Assembly (NCBI RefSeq): GCF_945859705.1
Contig: NC_079137.1
Location: 79,691,150 to 79,755,149, forward strand
Direction: 5' to 3'
Source: Episyrphus balteatus
Taxonomy: Eukaryota; Arthropoda; Insecta; Diptera; Syrphidae
Length of the DNA stretch: 64,000 bases
Part shown: positions 1-12,099 of the stretch, piece by piece
Numbering within the stretch: position 1 is the first letter of the stretch
How the letters are laid out: each line of letters starts with the position of its first letter
Made by a program: the position numbers and the translations under genes
Notes under the pieces: model-generated
What the model was told of the DNA's origin: nothing
Database searches by the model: none
Seen by the model: the letters and a program-made list of their open reading frames with translations, nothing else

Positions 1-2924
1 TATCCATACGTGACTCCAAGGCAAAAGAATCCTTTTTCCTTTCCTCTGTTTTCAGTTTCTGGTGGAAAAAATTGCAAGCAATGGAGGATAGTTACGGATA
101 CCGAATAATATACGAATACCCATGCGAATGGAAGGATACTTTTATCCTTGCTCCAGTCCACATCACTTCGTCAGGAGTGTAATATTTAAATTGAGAAGAA
201 AAGTGATAGTTTTCTTTTTTTCCGATGCCACTATACTGCTACTGTTACTGGAGGAAGAGGTTTGTCCTTTGGGAGGCTGTACGACCCCGGCAACAGTTCT
301 TTATAAAGAGTGCTGCGCATCATCCTTAAGTGCTCAATGAATGTGTGTGACTTAGAAGTAAAAAAAATCCTTTTTGAAATCCTTCAGAACGAATCGATGT
401 TTGATCCCAGGCCATCATGACGAGGACGAACGATGTCGTCCGATCTATTTGTACGTTGCCTTAAGCATTTTGTAACGACGCGTATCCTCTTTTATTGCAA
501 TTGTTTAAGGAAGAGAAAGGGAATATAATGGTGGATTCACATTCAGTATGAAAAAGCAAAAGCAACAGGACAATTGAATAGAATTATTAGACCGCCACCG
601 TTACCCCCATTTGGTTAACCGCAATTCTCGATTTTATTCGCAACAAAGTGTGTCCTTTGTCTGCGTGGTGGCGTTGCATGGTGGCGTGTGCAACAAACCT
701 TTTCCTCTAACATAGACTCCCTTGGATGAGGCCATTAAAATGAAAATCCTTGTCACATAGGAACACAGTGCTCAAACATTAAGAGAAAAACTTAAGCCAG
801 CCAGAGCACGATGCACGATATAGTGCTGGTGTGCTGCTGCATTGTGCTCCTAATGTTCAAAGAAGCATGCCAATGTGTATGCATTAGTGTGTAAAAGTCC
901 GTAGCAGAGTGTGGAGCTGGAGCGGCAGGTATACTCTGTATTGTGTGCTCTGTGATGTAGCTTGTAGCTCCAAACAATTACTACTTTGTTTTAATTAAAA
1001 ACCTCGACAGGTGTATTGTCCTCGGATAATGATGACACAATCCACACTCATCCCAGAGTCAGAGGTACATCTCTCTATCTCTCTATACCTATGACGACGT
1101 TTTTATTTCAAACATACAATGAAGGTAGATTTCTATAGTTTTTTTTTTTTTTGAAAAAAAAGGAGTAGAATGATATCCTGACAGCCTTACTCATCCTTTT
1201 TATCCCACACATGACACACTCTATACGAGTGAACGACTGAAGTATTCATGAAATCTTGTTGCTTGTTGTAAATAGTCCTGTGGCTTTATATGTGTGTGTA
1301 AGTAGTTTTTGGAATTTCCGGACTAGAATGCGAAGGTCGAAGTTTTTGTTTTAGTTGTAAGAAAAGTTCTAAAATTATTTAAGGATGATGAAATTTCTAA
1401 TAAAGAAAACATTATACCTATACGAACGAGTACAAAGTAGATAACAACACAACAGAAGAACATGGTATTTTTTAATTAATACTTTTGCAAATAGGTTGTG
1501 AAACATAAAAGGTATTGTTGTTGTCATATCATAATAATGCGGGACAGGTTTTTGGGGTTAAATTAAACATTAACTTTTGTTAAAAGTTTATATTAATTTT
1601 TGGTATTTTGAAAATCCACTTTTATTCTCTCTCTGTCTCTGATGGTTTTTGTATTCAATAGTGACATGGTTAAAGGTCTTTGTTGTTTGTGTAGGTTATT
1701 GTGTTTACAGAAACTATCAGTCTTTTGTTGACGTTTTAAACGTCATCTATAATGAGTAATGGATTAAAATGGATTTGCATAGCATTTTGGTATAATAGTT
1801 TTGATTTATTCATTAATATAAGAGAATTATATGTAGCTCTAAGAACTATGATGGAATTCTAAAACAATTTAATTAAAATATATTTGAACTTCTGAGTTAA
1901 GGTTGTGAATGTTTACTACGTCTTTTAGATGAACTCGATGACGAGAAAAGAAAATGGGATTTCAAAAACGTAAATAAGTTTAAAACTACAATTTATTGAA
2001 AGGCTGTAGTTAAGCTCATCAGTTAATTCCAGGATATTAATTATTATTATTAATTAATTATATATTATTATTAATTAATAATGAAAGTGAGTAATCTGAT
2101 GTCAAAGGTATTTTCCTTTTTTTATAACTTTTTGAGACATCACCGGATTTTTAATTATCAAACGTAAAGTTAGAAAGCTTCCGCAACGTCTTCGTAGACA
2201 CTTAAGAAAATTGATTTTTAATAACCACTCATCGAGAAGAAGCTATTTATAGTTTTTAAAGCTTTAAAATAAATAAAATGAGTATGAATTAAGTTTTAAA
2301 TAAGAATTAAAGTACACGATGAAAGGTGTTCACTGTGGTGTATACGTACTTTTTTTCTATATTTTTGTTTGAATCTAATTTTATGTAATTTAAACATGAA
2401 AACATACTTAAAAATATGTATATGTTTGAGATACAGTGATGTTGTATCTTGGTGTGGGTATATTTTCAACACTAATGCCATAGCTCCACCGCCACCTTAA
2501 TCTTATTTAAGGTTGTTTACGCTAAATTTTTTCCAAATCAGAAGATTTTCAATACAAATTTGTGTATGGTTAATCTCGTACAAATCATGGAAATTTAAAA
2601 TAAATCTTATCTAAATCTTCTTAAGGGCTAGTACACGGTTAAAAAAATTGGTGTAGATTCTACGAAAATTTGGGTTACATGTGAGGCAACACACTTAAAT
2701 TTTATTTAAATTTAATACTTTGATTGTATACCTATATTTTTGAGTCTAATAAAAAATTTATTGAAATTTATATATTGCCAAGGACGTATTCATTCCTACA
2801 CTTAAAGTTCCAGTTTATATTAATGATATTTCTTTCTTTTTTATTATTTTAAGTATTTTCTTTAATACTTTTTTAAATGAAACAAAACATTTCTGAAAGT
2901 GATTACTCATCATTATCATATACC
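1..2924. other. Unannotated AT-rich non-coding stretch
   Basis: I recognise no gene, RNA or mobile element here. The short open frames have no recognisable domain and no supporting codon pattern. The first 1.3 kb has moderately complex sequence with CT-rich tracts (for example near 1073-1085), as in fly intergenic or intronic DNA; from about 1.4 kb on it becomes very AT-rich. An uninterrupted A/T-only tract of 49 bases lies at 2034-2082, built from ATT/TAAT repeats. Confidence 0.6.
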
Positions 2925-3262
2925 TATAAAAATGATAGGTGATAGATCAATAACTGATACAATTACGTCTCTCGAGCACCGTCGTAACGTCTCATGTCTC
3001 ACGTTGTTCTATCGTTATTTTTATAAGCAGTGCTCCGATGAAATAGCTAGTTGCATTCCTCCCCTGAAACAATTCAACCGTAATACTCGCGCTTCAAGGA
3101 ATGCTCATCAGTTTACCCTAGAGTCCAACTTCGGACGTACCGTCAAATACAGAGATTCTTTCTTCAGCCGCACTACACGAATGTGGAACGCGTTACCCGC
3201 CTCTGTTTTCCCATCCCATTTCAAAACTCAGAACTTCGCGCGCTTATTATAAAAAAAAAAAA
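2925..3262 (+). mobile_element. 5'-truncated LINE: C-terminal tail of a reverse transcriptase ORF plus A-rich tail
   Basis: An open frame of about 109 codons runs to a stop at 3250-3252. It reads as the C-terminal tail found after the RT domain of many insect non-LTR retrotransposons: a SLEHRRNVSCLTLFYRYF block, then a SDEIASCIPPL block, a stretch with FTLES and RTVKYRDSFFSRT, and finally TRMWNALPASVFP. This RRNV...LFYRY / RT...Y.DSFF.RT..WNALP...FP order is typical of such tails; catalytic RT motifs are absent, so the copy is 5'-truncated. The stop is followed at once by an A-rich run, as expected of a LINE 3' end. The frame opens upstream at 2899, but similarity seems to begin near the MIGDRS segment. 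No clear target duplication was found. The clade (CR1/Jockey-type) is not decidable by eye. Confidence 0.85.
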
Positions 3263-3708
3263 TAATGGTGATATTATTTTCTCTTATATTTTTTTTACAC
3301 AAACTATGTGAAGTGAAATTTTATTGCCGATCAAATTTTGTCAGTTAATCATATATTTTACTTCAATAGTGCAAATTCAGATTATTTATTTTTTAGTTTT
3401 CATCAGAAAAAAGGTTACCAAATGCATTTTTCTGAACCAAAATAGTTTTGTAGTTTTTTTTGGGTAACTTTCCAGGTAGCGATAATCCTAAATCCAGGCA
3501 CAAACAAATTTATTTCTTTTTTTAAAATGGCCTCCATTTTCGTATACGTTTTAAACACAAGCTGATTTTCTTGCACTAAAAAAAGAAGACGAGTATTTAA
3601 TTTCAATTCTTAACGAGATAAAGTTATAATTTAGGTGCCAAGGAATTAGTTTTTTTAAGTTCAAATTTTCTTATATTTCAATACTTTTGATTGCATTTTA
3701 ATGTTTTG
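3263..3708. other. AT-rich spacer, nothing recognised
   Basis: AT-rich sequence between the LINE tail and the palindrome. It has no coding signal, RNA gene or repeat that I can identify. Confidence 0.5.
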
Positions 3709-4020
3709 TTAAATAAAAGATAAAGAATTTTCTTATACTCATATATTATATGTTGTTTATTTAACAAACGTTTTCGGGAATTCTTCCCATCTTCAGGTTC
3801 AAGCAAATAATAAATATTTTAAATATTTTAAATTTAAATTTACATAAAAATCAATTTCTCAAATCTCTGAGAAATTGATTTTTATGTAAATTTAAATTTA
3901 AAATATTTAAAATATTTATTATTTGCTTGAACCTGAAGATGGGAAGAATTCCCGAAAACGTTTGTTAAATAAACAACATATAATATATGAGTATAAGAAA
4001 ATTCTTTATCTTTTATTTAA
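3709..4020. repeat. 312-bp near-perfect palindrome carrying a CTGAAGA-stem-GAAA motif in each arm
   Basis: Arms 3709-3860 and 3869-4020 (152 nt each) are reverse complements around an 8-nt centre. Both ends read TTAAATAAAAG, so a palindromic TTAA lies at each edge, compatible with a TTAA target but not proof of one. Each arm carries, read outward on its own strand, CTGAAGA, a short hairpin (GGGAA, GAA loop, TTCCC), then GAAAACG; on the plus strand CTGAAGA is at 3933-3939 and on the minus strand at 3790-3796. This resembles the CUGANGA / stem II / GAAA core of hammerhead ribozymes, known in Penelope-like retroelements, but the expected stem I is not evident. Tail-to-tail insertion of two copies of a small repeat, or a foldback MITE, would both explain the palindrome. 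Confidence 0.85.
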
Positions 4021-7000
4021 TTTAAAGACTCATATAGTTTCCAAAAAAAGTAATTTTTTACTTATTCAAATTTAATGTTTTGTATTTGCAAAAACTTTGA
4101 AATAAAATCGCAATATTAGAAACTAATAATTTTTGTTTTGAAAAAGGCCTTATTCCAAAGGTTGTACCTATTAAAAACTACTTCAGAATTTTTAACCATG
4201 AATCTATTTTTATTTTGTAGAAAAATCTAAAATTTTTTGCTACTTCGTCGTTTTTAGGAAAATATTAATTACCTAATTTAAAACCAAACACGAAAAACCC
4301 GTGTTTTTGTGAAACTTGAGTGAGCGTATATTTTATATATTTTCTAGAAATTAAATATCTGGAAGCAACCAAAAGCAACCAGTTTCCTTTTTCGATATTA
4401 TTGAATTCGAAATATCTAAATTGTTTGCTCAACAACAAACGAATTGAGTAAAAAACTAAGATTAGATTCATTTCAAATTTAATAATAAGGCTTGTAACAG
4501 CTTGTTCAGTCGGTTGTCGTGTTGTGGTATCTTCCAAGCAAAACTCAGACACAAAAGGATATTTTAAAATAGTAGTTTTATTGAACAAACGAAGATTAAA
4601 TGATTTACAAAGTTTGGTACTACTTCTATTGAAAGAGTATTATTATTGTGTTCCTACCCTTTGCTATTATGCGGTTGGTGTTCCGCAGTTATTACAGAAG
4701 GCGTAAGGAAACACTGTAATAATACTTTCAGAAAAGAAGCCAAGGATAAGAAGCGGTAAGTGTTACCTCTGTAATATCTTGACTCTTTCCTCTTTCAAGT
4801 CGAAAATGATTTAATTCTAATTTTGGCTCTCCTTTTATAGCAAGAAGACATTGATAAATTATTTAAAAAATAGGAGGCTTCGAAATTTAGAGAAAATATA
4901 AATAATAATAATATAGTCAAAGGCGACATTGATTTCAAACTTATATAAAATAAAATATAAAAATAATAGGCAAAGGCGGTACTGCATGCTAACAACAATA
5001 ATGTGTTGCTGACTTTTTCGAGAAGTTTTGTTGAAGGTTTTGGCATACGCCTTTGTCCATTTTGTTTTGTCTTCATGAGCCTTTTTTAACACTGCTTTTT
5101 AATTCATTTATTCTCAAATTTTTTATGATTTAACGACTTTTTTTTAATCCTCACATGCCCAGACATACTTTTTATCCACCAAACACTATAAATTTCAATA
5201 TTACCACACTCAGCATTCCAAAAGTTTTATTTATTTACTTTAGATTGCCATCAATTAGCAAAAAAGTTATGAATTGTTGAAACAAGAGCGCATCATAATC
5301 AATTAATAATGACACGAAATAAAATAATCATAATGCGTGTGTCCTTAATTAAACATAACAAAAAAATAAAAAAAAAAAAACAAAAACCAAACTAATGAGT
5401 CAACGATTGCTTAATCACAAAGTTGACATTGTGTGTGCAGGCTCTATATGCGAATACACTCACGCATAGAGAGACACAAACAAAAAAAAGTCCTCCTGTG
5501 CTGCTGTCTAGTGCAATATAACATTATCTGGCCTGATTTCATTGTTGCGGTTTTGCCTCCTCTGCCAACCAACGGAGGCACAATCCAATCCAGATCACGT
5601 TTCAATATTTACACATTTATCAGGCAAACTGATTAAACGATTAATTATTTCATTCAGACAATTACGAATGCAATTGCAAACAAAAATAAATTGCCTAACC
5701 GTTTTAAGAAATTCTAGCAAAAAAAAAAATAACAAAAAATACATATAAAACAATGAAATCCGACTCTCGTCTCGCATGCCAACTGTTGAGTGGCCCAATC
5801 ACAGACAACCCACCACCACCTAAACCAGAACCACTCTGCCATTGTTGCCGCCGCACCACAAAACCATTCACTCATATACGCGGCCACAAACGTGACAACC
5901 TGCTCGTTTAGATTGGTTGCGCTGGTTCCTGGCTCTGCTCCTAGCTGTGCCACATTCTTTTCCTCTATCCTATATACCCGACCCGTATCTATATCGCTCC
6001 ATCTCCCAGCCTTTGGGAAAGCGCAAATTGCCTGGTAGCTGTCAGGCAGCCAGGCAGTCAGGATAACCGGAGATTTGATCCGTGGAAACAACGGGCTTAT
6101 GCTGTGTTATTCGTTTAGGGAATCAACATTTTTTTTTGTTGGCAACCTTTTTGTGTAGAAATAATTTTATTAACACTACCTCCGCTCCGCTAACATTTAT
6201 TTGACATTCACAAATGATGACGCTTACGTTACGTTGTGTGTGCGTATGTCACACAAGCCTCCATTACTTGCTCTGTCATATTGTATCTATACCGGGTATA
6301 ATATATGAAGCGCTGCTTTTTATTATCCTGTCTCTCTTCACTCTGTGAAACACACATGATGGGGCGACACCCACACCATCTATCAGCGGCTTTGTAATAA
6401 ATCAATCTGTCAAAATCTGACGATACATTAAGTTTTTACATCCCGTTTTTGTCCTCTGTTTGTTTTGAATTGGCTCTATCCTGCTTTCGAGTATGTACCT
6501 ATCCCCGGTATTATGGCCCTGTTAGATTTTTTGGAAACGTTAAAAAAAAAAAAATATAAAAAAGAATGTCAATATCCATATAGGTTTTAGCGCCCTCTGG
6601 TGGTGCTTTTTGATGATGGTGTATTGTTTGATGGTGCTCATGACATGAGGCCATTTATTTTTCACTCTTGGTCGCTTGGTTGCACCCCAAAATTAGTCAA
6701 ATTTTTGGATTTATTGTATACTCGAGTAATTGGTGCTGATGACGATATGGTTCTGCCATTATTTGCCGTTTGTTGAAAGCCACAATTTGATGGCAGTCAT
6801 TTGGGGGGGCTGAGAATTTCGGGGTCGTAGCGGAGCGGGAGATGTTGACAGAAATTCACGTGGTTGACAATTTGCAAACAACCCAAATATGGATGTAAAT
6901 GTTATGTGTTATTTTCGGAAGTGAGAGGGTTGGTCCTAGTTGGCGGTCGGAATCGGAAGGGAGAGGCCTGTTAATATACATGCTTGCCTGCTTAGAGAGG

Positions 7001-8125
7001 ATGTTGGTGTTCTCACACGTTTGTATAGTCTGTTATTATTATGGCCACCGTAAAATTTAGGGAAAGCGTGAAAGGAAAGATTACCGTTATACTACTGAAG
7101 CGAGTTTTGATTTAATGAGACATAAGCTTGTGAGATCGTGACATGGATAAGTCCTTGTGTAGAATCGCACATAAAATTAGCAAAGCTTGACAAAATATGG
7201 CAAAATACAGAAAATTGTATAATAATATTTGCTTGAGGCGGTATACACGTGTGCGGGTTATAGGTATACGTTTGCCTTTATAAAGTCCTGCTGCTGTTAT
7301 AAAGTTAATTATGGAGTCACATGTGTGTGCCATCATGTGCATTCAGCTTAAATACTGTAAGTACCTTCGACGTTGTAGAGTTTTAAAGGGTAAATATTGA
7401 TTTAGGTTTATTATCCCTGCAAGGCTTGAGTCCTGACGATTTAACATTTTTTTTTGTTTCGAGTAAAAATGTCTTTGAGTTGTCACGTGTGGTGTGTTTC
7501 TCCAAATTCAAATTCATCACAAAGGAAAATGTAAAACATGTCACTAAGCCCCCGAGTGGGTTGATTTTATGTCAAAGGAATTCTAAAGTGACATTTTTCT
7601 AACTTAGTTTTTGGATTTGAAATTCCTTTGAAAAAGTCATCACACTTTGTCTATTCTTTCTGTTAGGAGGAGGAAAAGAAGTTTTATTTGTGCTAGGCAC
7701 ATCCACTTGAAAAGCGGGAGAGAACTGGAAACTGTTTAAATGAGACAGAACTTTGAGCCAGACGATATAGCGATGTGGAATTGTTGGTTTGAAAAATTGA
7801 CATTTGACTTAAAATTTTCGTTCGTTTACTTTTTCACTTTGAGTTGGTATGCAGTGTGTTCGTAGAAATACACGATAGTGAGAATTTGTATCCCGCGGTT
7901 CTTGGAAATTTTGTTTCCATTGAGAGTTTCCCAATGAAAGAGATTTAACTGATGTGTGTTTTACGACGGAAATCTAATTTTTGAGTAAATTTTTGTCATG
8001 ATGTGAGTTTTCTGGTAGAAATGTAAAATTATAGAGAGAAATTGTGTGTAATTTAGTAATGAACAAGAGTGTTACAATTTAAGTTTTATTAGTAACCGAT
8101 GTGGGATAAGTACCTAAAAATCATA
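4021..8125. other. Non-coding stretch with a GC-richer block
   Basis: No gene or mobile element recognised. AT-rich up to about 5.4 kb. The block at about 5780-6090 is clearly richer in GC and is open on both strands (125 codons on minus, 82 on plus), but the translations are compositionally odd, overlap each other and show no domain, so I do not call a gene. The 6.2-8.1 kb part is moderately complex and could be host intronic or regulatory sequence. Confidence 0.45.
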
Positions 8126-8358
8126 GAGTCAGTTGGGGTAAGTGCACGCACTTTTCACTTTAAGGCAAAATTGTGAAGATTCTGTAAGAGATATCAGCAT
8201 AAAGTTTTTTACATTTGATAAACCTATATTTTAGGAACAAGAAAACACAAAAAAAAAGTTTTTAGTTTAGTTTAGTTTTCATATGATTTTTTTGACACAA
8301 CTCGAGAAATAAGCAGTGCGCGCTCTTACCCACTGCGCAATCTTACCCCAAATGACTC
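8126..8358. mobile_element. Short TIR element (MITE), GAGTCA..TTGGGGTAAG ends
   Basis: The left end reads GAGTCAGTTGGGGTAAG (8126-8142) and the right end (8342-8358) is its reverse complement with one mismatch. Just inside, both ends have further inverted GTGCGCGC/GCACGCAC-like and TTACCC sequence. No ORF, so it would be non-autonomous. The left flank ends in TA, but the right flank begins TG, so a TA duplication is only possible if mutated. The end design (GRGTCA.. then GGGGTAAG) recalls the larger element at 19679-22458, whose ends read GGGTCAATGTGGGTAAATG, suggesting a related family; this is inference. Confidence 0.7.
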
Positions 8359-8705
8359 TGCACAATGAATGTCTTTATTGAAAGCAAATTAATAAGTATA
8401 CTTGAGCGAATTACTTTTGCTGGAAATATCCTTAATCTTCAACACGTTTTGCATAAAAACTTTTAAAGTTTACTTTCCTATTAATCCGTTTTTTTTTTTT
8501 CGACGAAAACTTTTAAATCTTCTGCTTACAAATTACTCATTTTTTCGTGACCTGTTTTTTTCTTCTGGAAACGTGCTGTAACCATTCTAAAAAATGCTCT
8601 AATTTTAAATCCTTTCTATTTTGCAAAAAAAAAAAAAACATCTCTCTTTTGGATCAAAGTCAAATAAACAACGTTTCGGTCAATTTTTATCCAAATTTAA
8701 ATTTA
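8359..8705. other. Spacer, nothing recognised
   Basis: AT-rich DNA with long T and A runs between two mobile elements. I see no gene or repeat in it. Confidence 0.5.
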
Positions 8706-10092
8706 GCGTCACTTGAATAGAAACAACATTTTTTCTTTAGAAAATAGCGATTGGCGCTTTGGTGAGGTAACTTAGTAGATTTTTGGTTTTGCATATTCAA
8801 AGAGGAACTTTTAACAAACAATGTTGTAAAAACAAAAAACCCAAAACAGAAACAGTATGGCTACTAGTTGCGTTTTTTCGCATAACTTCACAAAAAACAG
8901 TGTTTTTTTTTGCGTCACTTGAATAGAAACAAGCTCTTAAATTAGATAAAAATGATGAAAAATCATGGACAACACTAATTTTAGTAAAGCAGTATTAAAC
9001 TTTGACATTATTTGCACATTATAACCAATTATGGGCTACGAGCTACCAATAGGCACCACAGAAAATGCATAAATAGCAGCTCACATTGGAAATGCACTTG
9101 CACTATGCAAAATCGCGAAAGATATTGGAAAATTTCCCAAATTTGGATAAGAATATTTTTAACATATCGTAAACTAGTGATTGAATAAAAAAAAATAAGA
9201 CAGGCGAGACCCAAATCAAGAGCAGAGAAAAAATAATTTAAAAATTAGATGCAATTTCCTTCACTTTGCCGCTAAAATCGGTCAAAAATGTGGTGTTAGT
9301 GCGATGATAATGTGTTGGTTTGTTCCACCATGGAAGTTATAAAAGGTGCACAACATTAAAAAAGCCTCAAAATGCAAAATAACAACATTTTAAGTTCTAC
9401 TAAGATTACAAAAAAGTTAACTTTTTTATAGTTGCAATCGAACTGAAAAGAAGTGAGGTAAAGAGTGGATTTCAAAGGAAAACATACCAACTCAGATGGA
9501 CCACTTTAATATTAGTCCTATTTTATTGGTTTATGAAAGAATAATTTTTATCGCATCGTCACCAAAGGGCACTAAAATGTGTTATAGTAATACGCTTTGT
9601 TTTTATGATGTGCAATAGCAAAATTGAAGCTTCACGCTTCGAAAAAAGATGCAAACTTTTACAAAGAAATAATGGTAAAAGCTCTTGAGAAGTTTAGGAC
9701 CGTGGAAAAACAACCGTCTTAGAGGTTGCACAAGGATAGTTCCAGAAAAAACAAGCAAAAGAAACAAAACAGATGCATTTCGGACGAAAACGAAATTTTA
9801 TTTCACTTATTCAATCCTTAAATTGTAAACAATATCATTTTCTTAATTTGTAAAAAGTTACCAAACACTTTTATCACTTTCTCCAATTAGGTCCACGATT
9901 GTGTACAGTACAAGTGCATTTCCAATGTTAGCTGCTATTTATGCATTTTCTGTGGTGCCTATTGGTAGCTCGTAGTTCCTAAAGTTCCTCTTTGAATATG
10001 CAAAACCAAAAATCTACTAAGTTACCTCACCAAAGCGCTAATCGCTAATTTCTAAAGAAAAAATGTTGTTTCTATTCAAGTGACGCGCAGTG
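8706..10092. mobile_element. Decayed Tc1-like transposon with IR/DR-type left end and an inverted 5' duplication
   Basis: Outer inverted repeats of about 107 bp (8706-8812 and 9982-10087) begin GCGTCACTTGAATAGAAAC; the right end keeps the extra terminal CACTGC that the left has lost. TA flanks both sides (8704-8705, 10093-10094), as in Tc1/mariner. A second direct copy of GCGTCACTTGAATAGAAACAA at 8912-8932 resembles the paired direct repeats of IR/DR Tc1 elements. Conceptual plus-strand translation from about 9085, across stops and frameshifts, gives pieces like an HTH (KIAKDIGKFPK) followed by TGETQIKSRE, recalling the Tc1 N-terminal domain and its GRPK-type hook; near 9620-9690 KLKLHASKKDANFYKEIM recalls the catalytic half. 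A second inverted pair, 9036-9114 and 9892-9975, shows the right end carries a reversed, diverged copy of the 5' segment including the HTH start. Inactive. Confidence 0.8.
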
Positions 10093-10737
10093 TATATTCT
10101 CCAACGCAAGAAACAAAATTTCTTGGAGTTTCTGATGAGTACTCACTTTCCGGAGTGTGAGTATTGTGTATTATCACCCCAGAATCGGACATATTCTTAA
10201 ATCCTACTTTGCTTTCAGTAACTGCAGAGAGCACACAAATTCCTTGATAACAAGAAAAAATACCTCCCTTTGTACCTATAACTTGCCAGTGTTTGGAGAC
10301 TATCTAGCAATATTCCTTACATTTTCTTCAAAACTTTAAGAGTTTTTTAAGTTAACAATATTCATTTGCTAGAATCTTGTACTGAAATATATTTTATAAA
10401 CGATCAAAGAACATCAGGAACGTGAACCTAGTCAATTACTCAGTATTCAATGAAACTTAATTGACTGCTTATAATGAGTTTCTAGTATAAAATTTTAACA
10501 ACTTTCTCCTATTCGAAAAACCAATAAATTGTTGATAGTAAAATTTAATTACCTTTATACAAATGCATTTTAATTAAAGCAAATAGACTATAAATATAAT
10601 AAACCCAAAAGCTTAAGCTCACATCCAGCGAGGTATAATTTGAACAACTTTAACAAGGAATTTAACTGCAACCCATTGTTACCGGCAACGACAACCAAAT
10701 TAGATAATTTTATTCTAATCTCAAAGCCATGTTTCTG
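10093..10737. other. AT-rich spacer, nothing recognised
   Basis: No gene or repeat seen. A 60-codon open frame near 10157-10339 has no recognisable domain. Confidence 0.45.
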
Positions 10738-12099
10738 CATATATATTAGACTGGGCCAAAAAAATAAAATATTTTTTTTTTTTGAAAGTTACTTCGAAAA
10801 TCTTGTTCAGGATGATGAAACAAAAATTTGGTGAAAATTTGAGCCGTTAAAAAAAATTTTAAGAGGTCTATCATCGGTGTTTTTTATTTTTATACATGAT
10901 ATGATGTTTTACAACAGAACTGCTAGACGATCAAAGTAAAAAAAATTTCTGTTCATTTTTTCTTATATAAAATTAAATTTCCTACAAAAAAGATCAAATT
11001 GAAAATTTTCGTCGGACGAGCCGTATTCGAGTAATTAAGCTTTTTAAATCGAAGTGTTTTTTCAATTTGCCTGTTTCACTTTGGAATTTTGTGATGAGCA
11101 AACAAGTGAATAGAAAAATAAAACCTCGACAGATTCTTATAGGAAATTTAATTCTCTACAAAAAAGGTCTCATAGTAATTTTCCCTAAATTGAGTTTTGA
11201 AGAAGTTATTCACGATTTAAATCGAGAAAAAAATTAAAAAATCAATTTTCAATTTCAAAATTATCTAATTCACTGAAAATTCAATATTTTCAAATTAGCA
11301 AGATGTTTTCTTGTAGGGAATTAAACGTTCTATAAAAAGTTCCTTGGCAGCAAATTAATTGCTTTAACCGTTTAGAAGATAATCGTATTCAAATCGCAAA
11401 TGCATACTTGTCATAAGAAAACTATTGAAATCAGTGGGCATTGGTTTTGATACGAATATCTTCTTAACGGTTAAATCAATTAATTTGCTGCCAAGGAACT
11501 GTTTATAGAACGTTTTATTCCCTACAAGAAAACATCTTGCTAATTTGAAAATATTGAATTTTCAGTGAATTAGAAAATTTTGAAATTGAAAATTGATTTT
11601 TTAATTTTTTTCTCGATTTAAATCGTGAATAACTTCTTCAAAACTCAATTTAGGGAAAATTACTATGAGACCTTTTTTGTAGAGAATTAAATTTCCTATA
11701 AGAATCTGTCGAGGTTTTATTTTTCTATTCACTTGTTTGCTCATCACAAAATTCCAAAGTGAAACAGGCAAATTGAAAAAACACTTCGATTTAAAAAGCT
11801 TAATTACTCGAATACGGCTCGTCCGACGAAAATTTTCAATTTGATCTTTTTTGTAGGAAATTTAATTTTATATAAGAAAAAATGAACAGAAATTTTGTTT
11901 ACTTTGATCGTCTAGCAGTTCTGTTGTAAAACATCATATCATGTATAAAAATTAAAAACACCGATGATAGACCTCTTAAAATTTTTTTTAACGGCTCAAA
12001 TTTTCACCAAATTTTTGTTTCATCATCCTGAACAAGATTTTCGAAGTAACTTTCAAAAAAAAAAATATTTTATTTTTTTGGCCCAGTCTAATATATATG
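10738..12099. repeat. 1.36-kb palindromic foldback element with ~650-bp arms
   Basis: Arms 10738-11389 and 11451-12099 match as reverse complements almost base for base (I count roughly ten differences, about 98% identity), with a spacer of about 60 bp. Both ends read CATATATATTAGACTGGGCC, so the element sits in a TATATA target and a TA duplication is likely (Tc1/mariner-type MITE or foldback element; inference). Each arm itself holds a degenerate tandem of about 168 bp: the motif around CTACAAAAAAG recurs at about 10985, 11155 and 11325 in the left arm, each followed by a segment containing AAATCGA-like sequence. It has no coding capacity. Transcribed through, it would form a very long hairpin RNA. 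Confidence 0.9.

Noticed and set aside
3709..4020. Firm hammerhead ribozyme call
   Set aside because: Core words fit, but stem I is missing and stem II has a mismatch, so it is reported only as a finding.
5714..6091. 125-codon minus-strand frame with many Trp residues
   Set aside because: Repetitive CCACCA/TGGTGG sequence gives Trp runs; no homology recognised.
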